Shown: one piece after another, positions 1 through 8,039 of the stretch
How positions within the stretch are numbered: the stretch's first letter is position 1
How the letters are laid out: every line of letters begins with the position of its first letter
IMG/VR virus record: IMGVR_UViG_3300013101_000011
Span: 1-54,173 of that record
Strand: one strand, 5' to 3'
Length of the DNA: 54,173 nucleotides
DNA from: a virus
The notes under the pieces: generated by a model
The model's database searches: none
What the model was told of the DNA's origin: nothing
What the model saw: the letters and a program-made list of their open reading frames with translations, nothing else
Made by a program: the position numbers and the translations under genes

Positions 1-593
1 CCTGTTATTACTACTCGGTAATCACCAATCCCTGGTGCGACTGCTAAGGTGATTGTTACGTTATTAGCATCGTCAATTTCAACGCTGGTAGGAATCTGTA
101 ATGTTGCTGGGGTAGTTGTTAAATCATATACTTGTACAATGACGTCTGTTGTTCCGAGTGAATGAGTAAATTGTTCTGCTGCGACGGCTGTTGTGTTGTC
201 TTGTGCAAATTTTGTTACTGTGCTACTGCTTGGCCCTGACAGATCTACTGTTACACCATTTAACCGTGCATTGAACGCGCCTGCTGCTGTTACCCAAACA
301 TCACCATCGTTCGGAACTGTTGGCGCTACGCCTTCTGCAATGTTTAATCCTGCAGTTGCTGGCGCACTAACCGCGATAGTTAATAATGTAGTCAATACGT
401 TGTCAGTTACGCTTTCGCCATCAAGCGGAGCTTTTAATATTGCCTTAGCTTGTAAGTCTTCGATTTCGGACACAGCAAAGGTAAAGTTTGTACTCGTATT
501 ACCAAAATTGTCTCTGAATCCTTGACTGTCGTTATCAATATCCGCGACAGGATAATCACCGTCGATATTGCTTGGATTTATATTGCTTGCCAT
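1..593 (-). CDS. Virion structural protein (C-terminus outside window)
   Basis: Starts with ATG at 593 behind a strong AAAGGAG ribosome site, and a late promoter GATAAATA lies at 623-630. The reading frame stays open to the left edge, so the 3' end is missing. The N-terminus (MASNINPSNIDGDYPVADI then DSQGFRDNF) resembles the start of many T4-type fibre or neck proteins and is similar in style to the gene at 2926-3318. The rest is rich in Thr, Val and Ala, as expected for beta-structured virion proteins. The exact virion role is unknown. Confidence 0.75.
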   Translation of the reverse strand, partial: MASNINPSNIDGDYPVADIDNDSQGFRDNFGNTSTNFTFAVSEIEDLQAKAILKAPLDGESVTDNVLTTLLTIAVSAPATAGLNIAEGVAPTVPNDGDVWVTAAGAFNARLNGVTVDLSGPSSSTVTKFAQDNTTAVAAEQFTHSLGTTDVIVQVYDLTTTPATLQIPTSVEIDDANNVTITLAVAPGIGDYRVVIT

Positions 594-622
594 TATTATG
601 TTAAACTCCTTTCTATTTGTTA

Positions 623-630
623 TATTTATC
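623..630 (-). promoter_or_regulatory. T4-type late promoter (GATAAATA)
   Basis: GATAAATA on the minus strand, 30 nt upstream of the ATG at 593. This gene has a normal leader with a Shine-Dalgarno site, unlike many other late genes in this window. Confidence 0.65.
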
Positions 631-648
631 TAAGTCTATTTATTTTAA

Positions 649-2922
649 TTATGAGAAAATATTAGTCTTAGGGAATTTAAGGAGTTCTTCAGTTATTACG
701 ACTTGACCTAAGGTAGAGCCGAATGTTGTTTCGTCGTTGTCGAGTGTCATCATGTCGTTGTCGAATGTTGTTGCAGGAGCATCGTCTAAATCTGACAGGC
801 TATTATCCCATACATACCGATCAACTTCAAAACCAAGTGTCTTAATATCCCACCCGTAATCGATTATGTTGAATAATATTTGTTGTGCTGTGCCGGGCTT
901 GCAATAAACAAGAGGCACCGCTGTAATAAATCCTAATGTTCTACCATCGGGTTGTGGACTAGTCATCCATTTTGGTAATAGATTGTCGCTAACACTTGTC
1001 TGTCCTATTTGATCTAAGATCCTTAAACGCATATTAGTCAAACTAGCCGGGTACCCAATTAATTGCCCATCACTGTTGTATGTTGGAATGCCTCCTTGTG
1101 CGATAACTTCTGCTGCGGACACATTATTTAATACTAGTTCTTGCCCAATAGATACATCACCTTCTTCTAGGAAGTCAGTCACGTCAGAATAAATTACTTC
1201 ATAAATCAAGTCACCATTTGCATCAAGTGCTTCTGCAATACGCAATTCGTCAAATCCAAATTTTCGTGTATAATGATTTTGCGTCATTGCGGCAGCGTAC
1301 GAAGTTCTACTAGATGGATTCAATCCGTTTACTAATTTAAATCGAACGTCGGCCGCTATTCCGAAATTCTCATCATCTAATCTATATACGTCTTCCCTCG
1401 GCACAAGAGCTGGTTGATCGGTTAACTGATTAAAGTAAATTCTGTCTTGCACTGGAAGATATGATACTAAGGTTAGGGATTCGTAAGGTTCGTTGTTTAC
1501 AGGAGCTACAATAATAGTGAATTCCATTTCGGTATCAATTACGGCAGTTACGTCAACTACCCTAACATCGAAAATAAAAGTGTTATCAAAGGAACCGCCT
1601 AAGTTACTGCAACTTGTATCTGGGCCGGGGCCTCCGTCGATTGTAGTAGCACCACCATCCAATTTAAAGTAATCAAATCTTGGTCGGCCAATAATTAAAC
1701 CCTCGGGTGTTAATGTTAATCCAGGAGGAAGTCGTCCGCCTACTAATGTGTAAGTCATTGCAGTTTCGAAAGTTGGAACAGCTTCAATAAACAATTCACT
1801 AACAGATCCATTGTCTAAACACATAATGGTTGGGTTAGTGAAAGTTAGGGCAGTGCTCAAGTCACCAGTTATTGTCATTGTGAATGTAGAGACGTTACTA
1901 GAGATAGTCGGATCTATAATTTTATATGTGATTATATCAAACGTAAATACTTCTTCCGCATCTACAATTACATCGAGGAATCCATGTATGTATCCGGATT
2001 CTGCATCTAATGCCAAGCTCGGAGGAAGTCCACCACCGGGGTTGCTGAACTCGATTGCATTTGATTCAAAATCATATCCTTCGAATTGGAATGCAAAATA
2101 ATTGTCGTGTAAATATGTACCTAAGTCGCCCTCTGGTGTAGTGACGATCGGATTAATTCCTGTTGATCTGTCTGCTGTGATAGTTGTGTCATCAGCTGTG
2201 ATATCTGTATTGTCTGCAGATAAATTGTATGTGCTTTTTAAGAATATTGAGAATGTTTTTGCATCATATCCAATACCGTCTGTGGTAGATATTGTAAACT
2301 GGTAATTTTTATCAAGTGTGCCTAGTCCGTAGTCGAAACCAAATTCACCAATGTCCTCATCAAACTTCGAACCGTCAAATCCTAAGTCAGTGCCTGCAGG
2401 CAGTGCGCTGACCGGGAAAGGATAACCACGTATGTAAGCTATTCTATCGTTGTCTGGATCTTGTACTAGGAATAATCCCTCGGGCAATACTGCGCCAGAT
2501 ACCGACCATGTTAATACGTTGGCGTCATCTTCGTCAATTGCGTCTAGTTGTATATCAACATACTCGCCGTAATAGAATTCATCTAGTTGGCCCGATGGAG
2601 TTATGATGTGCGGAATTCTTTGACCAGACACTTGCAAAGAAAATGTTACGTCCGATACTTCGTTCGTTGTTGTTGTTGCGCGAATAGTAAATAAGGATGA
2701 CGTATCAACGTCTACCTCTGCAGGCGTACCAACAATTTTAATTGGAAAGCCTGCAATTTGTGTTCCTGAGATATAAATGCCTTCTGGTAAGTCGCCCGCG
2801 ATGTGAGAATATGTTACCACATCCAAATCGGTATCGATCGCTTTAAGCTCGTACTCAAAGAAAATATTTTCCGCAATCGTACCTAAGTTCGAATTACGTA
2901 CCTGCCAGATTGGCTGTCCCAT
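649..2922 (-). CDS. Large virion protein with putative Ig-like (He_PIG) repeats
   Basis: 757 residues. At least four repeats carry the He_PIG/cadherin-like signature of a glycine or aspartate run, then LPxGL or LPPGL, then a hydrophobic strand and G-x-P: around residues 45-60 (DLPEGIYISGTQIAGFP), 143-155 (VLPEGLFL), 298-315 (GLPPSLALD..GYIHGF) and 398-415 (RLPPGLTL..IIGRP). Such domains are usual in phage tail or fibre proteins that bind surface sugars. Near the C-terminus, similar short Asp/Asn stretches recur (DDAPATTFDNDMMTLDNDE). It lies between two other virion genes with only 3 nt to the gene at 2926. Role as tail fibre or adhesin is inferred. Confidence 0.8.
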   Translation of the reverse strand: MGQPIWQVRNSNLGTIAENIFFEYELKAIDTDLDVVTYSHIAGDLPEGIYISGTQIAGFPIKIVGTPAEVDVDTSSLFTIRATTTTNEVSDVTFSLQVSGQRIPHIITPSGQLDEFYYGEYVDIQLDAIDEDDANVLTWSVSGAVLPEGLFLVQDPDNDRIAYIRGYPFPVSALPAGTDLGFDGSKFDEDIGEFGFDYGLGTLDKNYQFTISTTDGIGYDAKTFSIFLKSTYNLSADNTDITADDTTITADRSTGINPIVTTPEGDLGTYLHDNYFAFQFEGYDFESNAIEFSNPGGGLPPSLALDAESGYIHGFLDVIVDAEEVFTFDIITYKIIDPTISSNVSTFTMTITGDLSTALTFTNPTIMCLDNGSVSELFIEAVPTFETAMTYTLVGGRLPPGLTLTPEGLIIGRPRFDYFKLDGGATTIDGGPGPDTSCSNLGGSFDNTFIFDVRVVDVTAVIDTEMEFTIIVAPVNNEPYESLTLVSYLPVQDRIYFNQLTDQPALVPREDVYRLDDENFGIAADVRFKLVNGLNPSSRTSYAAAMTQNHYTRKFGFDELRIAEALDANGDLIYEVIYSDVTDFLEEGDVSIGQELVLNNVSAAEVIAQGGIPTYNSDGQLIGYPASLTNMRLRILDQIGQTSVSDNLLPKWMTSPQPDGRTLGFITAVPLVYCKPGTAQQILFNIIDYGWDIKTLGFEVDRYVWDNSLSDLDDAPATTFDNDMMTLDNDETTFGSTLGQVVITEELLKFPKTNIFS

Positions 2923-2925
2923 GTT

Positions 2926-3318
2926 TTATACATGATCCACTATTGCGGACTTCTTCCAGATCGGACTAGTTGCACCATCGTAGTCTGCAATACAGACATA
3001 CATGAATCCCGTATCCCAGGCTATATCACCTGCGGTGTCGCCTATCGCGCCAACGCCTGTTGCAGGGGTTCTAGTTGTGCTAATATTAATCGTGTCGGTA
3101 TCGAACACAATTATGCCGTTACCGTTTGCTGTTAGGGTTATATCTTCATCTAGAACAGATGGAGTGATATCATTAAGATTGAAAACTAGAGTGCTTGTTC
3201 CAATGCCGGTGATGTATATTTCGTCGAAGTTGTCATTAACTTTATCGAACGCGTCGCGGATAGGATCGCCGGTGTTGTCATTGGCGACCGTTCCTATATT
3301 TATTGTTTGCTGTGCCAT
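2926..3318 (-). CDS. Small virion protein, fibre-type N-terminus
   Basis: 130 residues. The N-terminus MAQQTINIGTVANDNTGDPI then RDAFDKVNDNFDEIY is a motif common at the start of T4-like cyanophage and marine phage structural proteins. The C-terminal part ends with a short motif (DTGFMYVCIADYDGATSPIWKKSA) seen in fibre-associated modules. It has a GAGG ribosome site and a late promoter at 3347-3354, and is followed at once by the large Ig-like protein, so the two are probably co-expressed late. Confidence 0.7.
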   Translation of the reverse strand: MAQQTINIGTVANDNTGDPIRDAFDKVNDNFDEIYITGIGTSTLVFNLNDITPSVLDEDITLTANGNGIIVFDTDTINISTTRTPATGVGAIGDTAGDIAWDTGFMYVCIADYDGATSPIWKKSAIVDHV

Positions 3319-3346
3319 TAGTTGTAATTACCTCTATAATTACAAC

Positions 3347-3354
3347 TATTTATC
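3347..3354 (-). promoter_or_regulatory. T4-type late promoter (GATAAATA)
   Basis: GATAAATA 29 nt upstream of the ATG at 3318, on the minus strand. It overlaps the stop region of the upstream gene. Confidence 0.6.
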
Positions 3355-3362
3355 GAGAATAT

Positions 3363-3692
3363 TTAAATAATAAACCGCTTGATTGTTACAGTTGGTGTGC
3401 CACCTTGTCCCCATAATCCAATTGGACGATCGGTAGCAATAGTACAAATGAATTCATCTGACCCACCAACTAGAAAACTTGTTGCGTCGGCCGCTGCTCC
3501 AATGTTGACTCTAAAAGGCCCAGTGCCAGTAATGTGTAAAACCACATATGTAGCGCCCGCCCTAGTGTTCGCAGCTCCTGGAATTCCTGCTGCTATATCA
3601 ACTGTTGTGTTTGCCCCAGATGTAATTGAAGCCTCTGTTAGTTCTAAGTATGTTGCCTTTATTGCGCCGGCGTACGCTCCGAAAATTGCCAT
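3363..3692 (-). CDS. Small putative virion protein
   Basis: 109 residues, rich in Ala, Gly, Thr and Ile with alternating hydrophobic stretches, consistent with a small beta-rich capsid or tail decoration protein. The ATG overlaps the stop codon of the upstream gene (TAATG), so the two are translationally coupled. No family recognised. Confidence 0.6.
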   Translation of the reverse strand: MAIFGAYAGAIKATYLELTEASITSGANTTVDIAAGIPGAANTRAGATYVVLHITGTGPFRVNIGAAADATSFLVGGSDEFICTIATDRPIGLWGQGGTPTVTIKRFII

Positions 3693-4084
3693 TAGTAATT
3701 CCCCCTAGGGCCGCTTCGGCCAGGTGATGGGCGGCTAGGCTCTGGGTCTTGTCCTTCGTAGTCGGACATGTCAAATTCATCACTAAGCTCTTCAATTGTG
3801 TCTTGGACTGTAGTATTTCCGCCGCCCATCCACATGTGGTCATTGTCCAATGCCATCATAATATGAGGATACCAATATGCTTTTGCGCGGTTCTTTGCGT
3901 CACCATTTGGAATAACGTCATACAGTTGCTCAACAAGATCTTTAATCTCTTCTTTAAGCCTTGTCATTTCCTCAGCATCTTCGCCGTACCGTTCTTCGCT
4001 AAGTACAGTTTCGGTAATTTTACGTGAAGGAGAGTTGTCCATCATCTCCATTAGGGTTTTCATTTCGTCGTGCTTGTTAGTCAT
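3692..4084 (-). CDS. Acidic protein with a Pro/Gly-rich tail
   Basis: 130 residues: a charged helical N-terminal half (residues 1-60), then an acidic stretch, then a low-complexity tail rich in Pro, Ser, Arg and Gly. An AGGAT site precedes the ATG and a late promoter lies at 4108-4115. It sits in the virion gene block and could be a small structural or assembly protein. No family recognised. Confidence 0.65.
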   Translation of the reverse strand: MTNKHDEMKTLMEMMDNSPSRKITETVLSEERYGEDAEEMTRLKEEIKDLVEQLYDVIPNGDAKNRAKAYWYPHIMMALDNDHMWMGGGNTTVQDTIEELSDEFDMSDYEGQDPEPSRPSPGRSGPRGNY

Positions 4085-4107
4085 AAGTTAAATCCTATTA
4101 TTTAACT

Positions 4108-4115
4108 TATTTATC
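4108..4115 (-). promoter_or_regulatory. T4-type late promoter (GATAAATA)
   Basis: GATAAATA on the minus strand, reading into the gene at 3692-4084 and overlapping the stop codon of the gene at 4115. It marks the border between the small early-type genes to the right and the late virion genes to the left. Confidence 0.6.
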
Positions 4116-4459
4116 TATTTGCAGTTCTCAAGTTCATAATCGTAAATCCTCATCCAATCATATTCCCGTGCAGTAGTGACCACTCCGTCGCTATTGGTAG
4201 AACTGGTGATAGCAATACGAACAGCCACTTTCTCTTTGTGCCTGTTTGACTCGATGACCTGAACCCGGTCTCCTGTAATTACCATACATGCAACATCACC
4301 TTCTTTAAATTCGTGAGTGAATGTTGCCTGCTCTACATTAGCAAGTGCAATGAAAAAGGCCAGGACTAAGCCCCATACTAAAATCTTACCCCAGTGGTCA
4401 CAAAAGAATATGACGAATTCATAAAAGATCTCGTTAAGGTTCCTAAAAAACTTTTTCAT
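4115..4459 (-). CDS. Single-pass membrane protein
   Basis: 114 residues. One hydrophobic segment at about residues 26-42 (ILVWGLVLAFFIALANV) follows a basic N-terminus, so the C-terminal domain is probably periplasmic. That domain has a short, mostly beta pattern (GDVACMVITGDRVQVIES) and resembles the membrane protein at 43637-43945 (GDIVCLILTDRKVMIKDR), suggesting duplication within the genome. It overlaps the lipoprotein gene upstream by 4 nt (ATGA). Function unknown. Confidence 0.65.
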   Translation of the reverse strand: MKKFFRNLNEIFYEFVIFFCDHWGKILVWGLVLAFFIALANVEQATFTHEFKEGDVACMVITGDRVQVIESNRHKEKVAVRIAITSSTNSDGVVTTAREYDWMRIYDYELENCK

Positions 4460-4692
4460 TCTTTATCTCCCGATAGTGTTAACTTCTTCAGCGCAACTTC
4501 TTCAGTAATCCACACAGATTGCTGTGGATCATTCACGCATCGAAAAGTCGTCTGGGCGTTGGCCCATTCCTTGATTCCTGCAAGTCCGCCTTTGTCAGCA
4601 CAATACAGATTGCCAAGTTCGATATCTTTATAATCGACTTTTTGATAACAGCCGGCCAAAGTTAAAAGTGCTGCTATAAATAAAATTCTCAT
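4456..4692 (-). CDS. Small predicted lipoprotein
   Basis: Starting at the ATG at 4692 gives 78 residues beginning MRILFIAALLTLAGC, a classic lipoprotein signal with the lipobox LAGC. The mature part has two further cysteines. A longer start upstream would spoil the signal peptide, which decides the choice. It forms an overlapping run with the genes on both sides. It could act at the outer membrane in superinfection exclusion or lysis. This is inference only. Confidence 0.7.
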   Translation of the reverse strand: MRILFIAALLTLAGCYQKVDYKDIELGNLYCADKGGLAGIKEWANAQTTFRCVNDPQQSVWITEEVALKKLTLSGDKE

Positions 4693-4982
4693 TTGTTCTG
4701 TCTCCGTATGATGGCATCTAAACATGCCTGCATGTTATCGCGCCCTGCTGGGTTCGCGGTGTGAAAATTAATTTCTGGAAGTGGGATCATGTTATCGTAC
4801 ACTGCCATTTCGATCCAACACATAATATCGTATCCTGTGGGCTCCCCAACATCGCCCAAATCATGGTCGAGCGACAAATGGGTTATCTTGCCCTCCTTGA
4901 GGACCTTTAATGTTTCTCGCGCATTCCAAGTCTGTTCCCAGCCCTCGGGCGCAATTCTAATGTCGTCTACGTAAAGTTTCAT
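4689..4982 (-). CDS. cREC (cyclic-phosphate processing receiver-like) domain protein
   Basis: 97 residues from ATG at 4982 (MKLYVDDIRIAPEGWEQ). The motifs are YVDDIR at the N-terminus, then WNARETLKVL, then LSLDHDLGD and GYDIMCWI: the order and acidic residues of the cREC family, receiver-like domains linked to processing of RNA cyclic phosphates. In this genome a polymerase-beta-type nucleotidyltransferase and an RNA ligase are also present, which supports an RNA-repair role. Overlaps its neighbours by 4 nt on each side. Confidence 0.7.
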   Translation of the reverse strand: MKLYVDDIRIAPEGWEQTWNARETLKVLKEGKITHLSLDHDLGDVGEPTGYDIMCWIEMAVYDNMIPLPEINFHTANPAGRDNMQACLDAIIRRQNK

Positions 4983-5128
4983 CTTATATAGAGTGCTATC
5001 AATAGTGGTGAAAAGGATATCCCAACATACATAAAAACTCCAAATAAGAAAGCTATAATGCATGCCGGCGCGCAGGCTTTGCCATTATATGCGAACCAAA
5101 CAAACGATTTTACAATTTCAACCATCAT
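4979..5128 (-). CDS. Small membrane protein
   Basis: 49 residues from ATG at 5128, with one hydrophobic segment covering most of the C-terminal half (ACIIAFLFGVFMYVGISF). It overlaps the upstream stop (TGATG) and the downstream start (ATGA). Function unknown. Confidence 0.6.
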   Translation of the reverse strand: MMVEIVKSFVWFAYNGKACAPACIIAFLFGVFMYVGISFSPLLIALYIR

Positions 5129-5334
5129 GTCAGTCTCGTTATTGTTTGGTAATCTGTGTCGATGCTTTGACCAACTTCCAATTTGAGCACGTGGTCTTCC
5201 CAAAACCAACGTCCGTCCATTGTAGATCCTTTAACAGTTTTTACACTCGTTAACCAATCTGGCGCAGTGCTTTCGTCAAACCATACCGGTTTCCTGTTGG
5301 GGATAAATCTTGGAATTCTCTCAAACGTTTTCAC
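5125..5334 (-). CDS. Small hypothetical protein (GTG start)
   Basis: 69 residues from GTG at 5334, which overlaps the TGA of the upstream gene (GTGA). A longer upstream start would overlap that gene heavily, so the coupled GTG is preferred. Rich in aromatic and charged residues. No family recognised. Confidence 0.55.
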   Translation of the reverse strand: MKTFERIPRFIPNRKPVWFDESTAPDWLTSVKTVKGSTMDGRWFWEDHVLKLEVGQSIDTDYQTITRLT

Positions 5335-5474
5335 ATCAATCCATTTGTATCCATTAAGTAAAACACCCACCAAACTACAGCGAGTAATCCTGAACAAAAA
5401 ACTGCAAAATTAAAGTCGTCAGTCTCGTCGCGATCTGCTGCTTCGACTATTGCTATCCATAATATGCTTGTCAT
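5331..5474 (-). CDS. Small membrane protein
   Basis: 47 residues: an acidic stretch (EAADRDETDD) then a hydrophobic helix (FCSGLLAVVWWVFYLM). Start ATG at 5474 overlaps the upstream stop (ATGA). It is one of a chain of four overlapping small genes with hydrophobic segments. Function unknown. Confidence 0.6.
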   Translation of the reverse strand: MTSILWIAIVEAADRDETDDFNFAVFCSGLLAVVWWVFYLMDTNGLM

Positions 5475-5620
5475 CCTAATATCTCACGGATGGCCAGTCC
5501 GTACAAACATAGGACAAGCCCCAGGAGGCTCGCCGTTAATAACCAAAGCGGAGCCGCTGCAGAAACATGACGCCAATCTATTCGATTGTATAATTCGAAA
5601 ACCACATTAGACAAAATCAT
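5471..5620 (-). CDS. Small membrane protein
   Basis: 49 residues with a hydrophobic helix near the middle (PLWLLTASLLGLVLCLYGLA). Starts ATG at 5620, directly behind the HD-domain gene, and ends in an ATGA overlap with the next gene. Function unknown. Confidence 0.6.
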   Translation of the reverse strand: MILSNVVFELYNRIDWRHVSAAAPLWLLTASLLGLVLCLYGLAIREILG

Positions 5621-5622
5621 TT

Positions 5623-6081
5623 TCACTTGCTGCGGATATTGTCGAGGTAATGGTAAGCTTCGAGATATTTAACTGTGCGTGTCTTGTCCTTTTCCCGTAT
5701 GCCTTTCATCCTAGTAGGATCCATGTTGTGTTTAAGGTCGCACATTTTGATAATAATGCACATTGGACATTCTGTAATACGTTCGATATAATCCTGATAG
5801 GATTCTCCGGGCTGGTGTGTCATTCTAACAACACCTGCAATCACTTCTTCACAGAAGCCTGCGTTCCGCAATCGTTCCTTAGTCCATTCTGGAATGTCCT
5901 CAAGCAAATCATGCATCACTGCAATTTGCATGGCTATTGAATTCTTTTGGGTGATCTTTCCAACCCGTTCCATTACCGTCAGGCAATGCAGAATGTACGG
6001 AAAGCCACCTTTATCAAGTTTGGCAACAAAGGCAGTTGCTGTTATTTGAATTGCTGTCGCTAGCTCTTTGCCATCTTTCAA
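5623..6081 (-). CDS. HD-domain phosphohydrolase, RelA/SpoT hydrolase-like
   Basis: 152 residues. Metal-binding HD signature: H32 in PYILHC, the HD pair in AVMHDLLED (about residues 55-63), and a late Asp in KMCDLKHN (about residues 112-119). This order matches the small alarmone hydrolase (MESH1/SpoT hydrolase-like) families, which remove the 3' pyrophosphate of (p)ppGpp. A phage enzyme of this kind could blunt the stringent response. Substrate is inferred, because related HD proteins act on other nucleotides. Confidence 0.7.
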   Translation of the reverse strand: MKDGKELATAIQITATAFVAKLDKGGFPYILHCLTVMERVGKITQKNSIAMQIAVMHDLLEDIPEWTKERLRNAGFCEEVIAGVVRMTHQPGESYQDYIERITECPMCIIIKMCDLKHNMDPTRMKGIREKDKTRTVKYLEAYHYLDNIRSK

Positions 6082-6096
6082 ATTATTATCCTCTTT

Positions 6097-6366
6097 TTAT
6101 ACTGCCACTTTTACGTATTCAGTTACTGAGATGCACTTCGGACAGATGCCATCGAAATTGGGAGGTCCGTCGACCAATTCATGGTAACTGCAAAGCCCAC
6201 TTCTCGCTTGAGTTAAGTGTTTGCATTTGCCTCGGTATTTGAATCCGGCACAAGTACAAGAATCCGGATCATCGCCGATGGAAACATGTTGAACATAATC
6301 GCCGTGGTGTGTTTGTCTGCTATGGCGATTGCATTGCTGCATGATTTGGATTGTGAAATCCGGCAT
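6097..6366 (-). CDS. SWIM zinc-finger protein
   Basis: 89 residues. The motif CTCAGFKYRGKCKH (about residues 38-51) is a SWIM finger (CxCx(n)CxH), which binds nucleic acid or protein. Two more cysteines near the C-terminus (CPKC) may hold a second zinc. A second SWIM protein is encoded at 50021-50362. ATG overlaps the upstream stop. Confidence 0.7.
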   Translation of the reverse strand: MPDFTIQIMQQCNRHSRQTHHGDYVQHVSIGDDPDSCTCAGFKYRGKCKHLTQARSGLCSYHELVDGPPNFDGICPKCISVTEYVKVAV

Positions 6367-6599
6367 TAGTATTCGCCTTCACATTCATAGAAAATGCCAA
6401 TGCCGGAACCGTTTGCGCTAGTCCAACCGGGCTGATGAATTTTGTCGAGATCGATTTCTTCGTACTCTGCAATGCAGCTCTCAGCGCCCCATTTAATTGT
6501 GGCCCGACCGTACCCCAGCTGGTCAATAACACCGTAAGAGAGAGGATGCATCGCACCCCATTCGCCCACAACCTTTGTTCCGATAGTTGGAGTAATCAT
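6366..6599 (-). CDS. Hypothetical protein
   Basis: 77 residues, ATG at 6599, overlapping both neighbours by 1 nt. Short beta-type pattern (GTKVVGEWGAMHP, YGRATIKWGAES), possibly an SH3-like fold. No family recognised. Confidence 0.55.
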   Translation of the reverse strand: MITPTIGTKVVGEWGAMHPLSYGVIDQLGYGRATIKWGAESCIAEYEEIDLDKIHQPGWTSANGSGIGIFYECEGEY

Positions 6600-6796
6600 T
6601 ACGTATTCGCCTTTATGTAGTCTTCAACAAGTGGCATGAGATCTGATCGAAACATCACCCTGTTTGCAATGTCGTCCTGCAGAAACAAATAAGTACAAAT
6701 TTCCTTCTTGTTCCAGCGGTCAACATTTGACGGAGCTCGCAACATATGAAAGTTGATTCGATCGATAATTTCTGCTTTGTAGCATTCTTCGATCAT
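6599..6796 (-). CDS. Hypothetical protein
   Basis: 65 residues, helical and charged, with ATG at 6796 overlapping the upstream stop (ATGA). No family recognised. Confidence 0.55.
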   Translation of the reverse strand: MIEECYKAEIIDRINFHMLRAPSNVDRWNKKEICTYLFLQDDIANRVMFRSDLMPLVEDYIKANT

Positions 6797-7074
6797 AGCG
6801 AAGCCGTAAATTCAATTGTAAAATCCTGTTTCCGCGCTACACTGCCAGCATCAATTGTTGTGATTGTGATTGTGTGGCGACCGAATTGACCATCGCGCTT
6901 TGCTCGGCGATGATAATAAGTAACGATATCTTTGAAGGACTTCTTCATGAAATGATCGCATCCGCCAAGTAAAGTGCCGTCTGCGAATTTAATTGTGGTG
7001 TCGACTGTGCAGCCGATGCTGTCTGGCTGGTAGTTGATCGCGTAATTTGTGTATAAATCAGTAACAAATTTCAT
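6793..7074 (-). CDS. Hypothetical protein
   Basis: 93 residues. First gene of the leftward run starting at the early-type promoter at 7100-7117. Ends with a beta-type segment (HTITITTIDAG..KQDFTIEFTASL). No family recognised. Confidence 0.55.
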   Translation of the reverse strand: MKFVTDLYTNYAINYQPDSIGCTVDTTIKFADGTLLGGCDHFMKKSFKDIVTYYHRRAKRDGQFGRHTITITTIDAGSVARKQDFTIEFTASL

Positions 7075-7099
7075 ATTTTGGAGACCTGGTTTGTTTAAC

Positions 7100-7117
7100 T
7101 AATACGTGTATTATACA
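7100..7117 (-). promoter_or_regulatory. Early-type promoter with TAATAC-N2-GTATTA operator-like repeat
   Basis: The minus strand reads CCTGTCCAAACCTG, then TATAAT, then ACACGTATTA. The -10 box overlaps an inverted repeat TAATAC-N2-GTATTA (7100-7113) that recurs at other promoters in this genome (21768, 47791, 48397, 51907). Confidence 0.6.
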
Positions 7118-7160
7118 GGTTTGGACAGGTATGTCTACCAATTGATTATGTAGCAAAAGG

Positions 7161-7598
7161 TTAACGTCTGTGGATATTAAGACGACCTTTGAGTTTTTCA
7201 GCATTGAACATTTCCTTATCAATTACCAAATTGAAGTGTGTATCAATATCTTTAAACGTTGCGGCATATGCCGGACTGTTATCAAATATCATATCAATGT
7301 AATGTGCTTCGCAGATTCTTGCTTTGACGCCATCCCAGGATGCGTCCGGCCAAAATTTACCTTCGGGACGTTCCTCGTAGGTTTCGTCGCCCGATTCTAA
7401 CAGGTATGTTTCAACTGAGAAATAATAATGATACCATTCGGTTAGAGTGTGCTCGTTAAGCAAAGCTCTCATTTCTTCGTCTAACGGTTGGCCGGAAATA
7501 ATGTATATTTCATATCCGAAATTATGCATGAAACGCATCATCGCACGATACTCTTCGTGCGTGTCTAAGACTCCGTGTACATCGAATGCTACTTTCAT
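7161..7598 (-). CDS. HAD-like hydrolase
   Basis: 145 residues from ATG at 7598, with AGAGGAAGA as ribosome site. Starts MKVAFDVHGVLDTHEEY, a HAD motif I in which the second Asp (DxD) is replaced by His (DVHGV). Motif II is IISGQ, and a later DNSP matches the acidic motif IV region (MIFDNSPAYA). Likely a phosphatase or nucleotidase-like protein. The D-to-H change may alter catalysis. Confidence 0.65.
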   Translation of the reverse strand: MKVAFDVHGVLDTHEEYRAMMRFMHNFGYEIYIISGQPLDEEMRALLNEHTLTEWYHYYFSVETYLLESGDETYEERPEGKFWPDASWDGVKARICEAHYIDMIFDNSPAYAATFKDIDTHFNLVIDKEMFNAEKLKGRLNIHRR

Positions 7599-7605
7599 TC
7601 TTCCT

Positions 7606-8019
7606 CTATCCGTAAATGTGTTTCGCAATATTAAATGCTAACTTTCCATCGTACAGTCCTGCGTGGTTAGCCTTCAGGTATTGCATGGCTTCACCGAAAT
7701 TCTTGGCATCGGTTTTGGGAAGCAATTCGTATAAATCTGCTTCAGTTAATTGTGTTGGAATAAAAGTTTCCAGCAACACGTTTTCGGCCCTAAGGTTAGG
7801 GCAGCCAATTCCGAGATCATCGCTTGCTTCGATTACTTCATCGTTACCAGCAATGAATTTCTTACATGCTGCAATAACAATTGCATCTGTAATCTCATCG
7901 CCTGTGCGTTTTGCGGCACTCTCTAGCTCGCCCAGCAATGTAGTCAGCAAAGTCTTTCCGACGACATCTCTCGCCTTCATTGCTGCCATTCTGTCTTTTC
8001 GTATTTTTTCTATTAACAT
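7606..8019 (-). CDS. YqeY-like protein (GatB/YqeY domain)
   Basis: 137 residues. The N-terminal part (MLIEKIRKDRMAAMKARDVV then KTLLTTLLGELESAAKRTG) and the C-terminal part (AMQYLKANHAGLYDGKLAF) match the YqeY family, whose fold is the tail domain of GatB, the tRNA-dependent amidotransferase subunit that contacts tRNA. In a tRNA-rich phage a tRNA-related role is attractive but unproven. Confidence 0.75.
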   Translation of the reverse strand: MLIEKIRKDRMAAMKARDVVGKTLLTTLLGELESAAKRTGDEITDAIVIAACKKFIAGNDEVIEASDDLGIGCPNLRAENVLLETFIPTQLTEADLYELLPKTDAKNFGEAMQYLKANHAGLYDGKLAFNIAKHIYG

Positions 8020-8039
8020 TTTCTTTTCCTTTTAACCAG

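Noticed and set aside
3379-3708. Long plus-strand ORFs opposite the virion genes
   Set aside because: They mirror well-supported minus-strand genes with ribosome sites and promoters.
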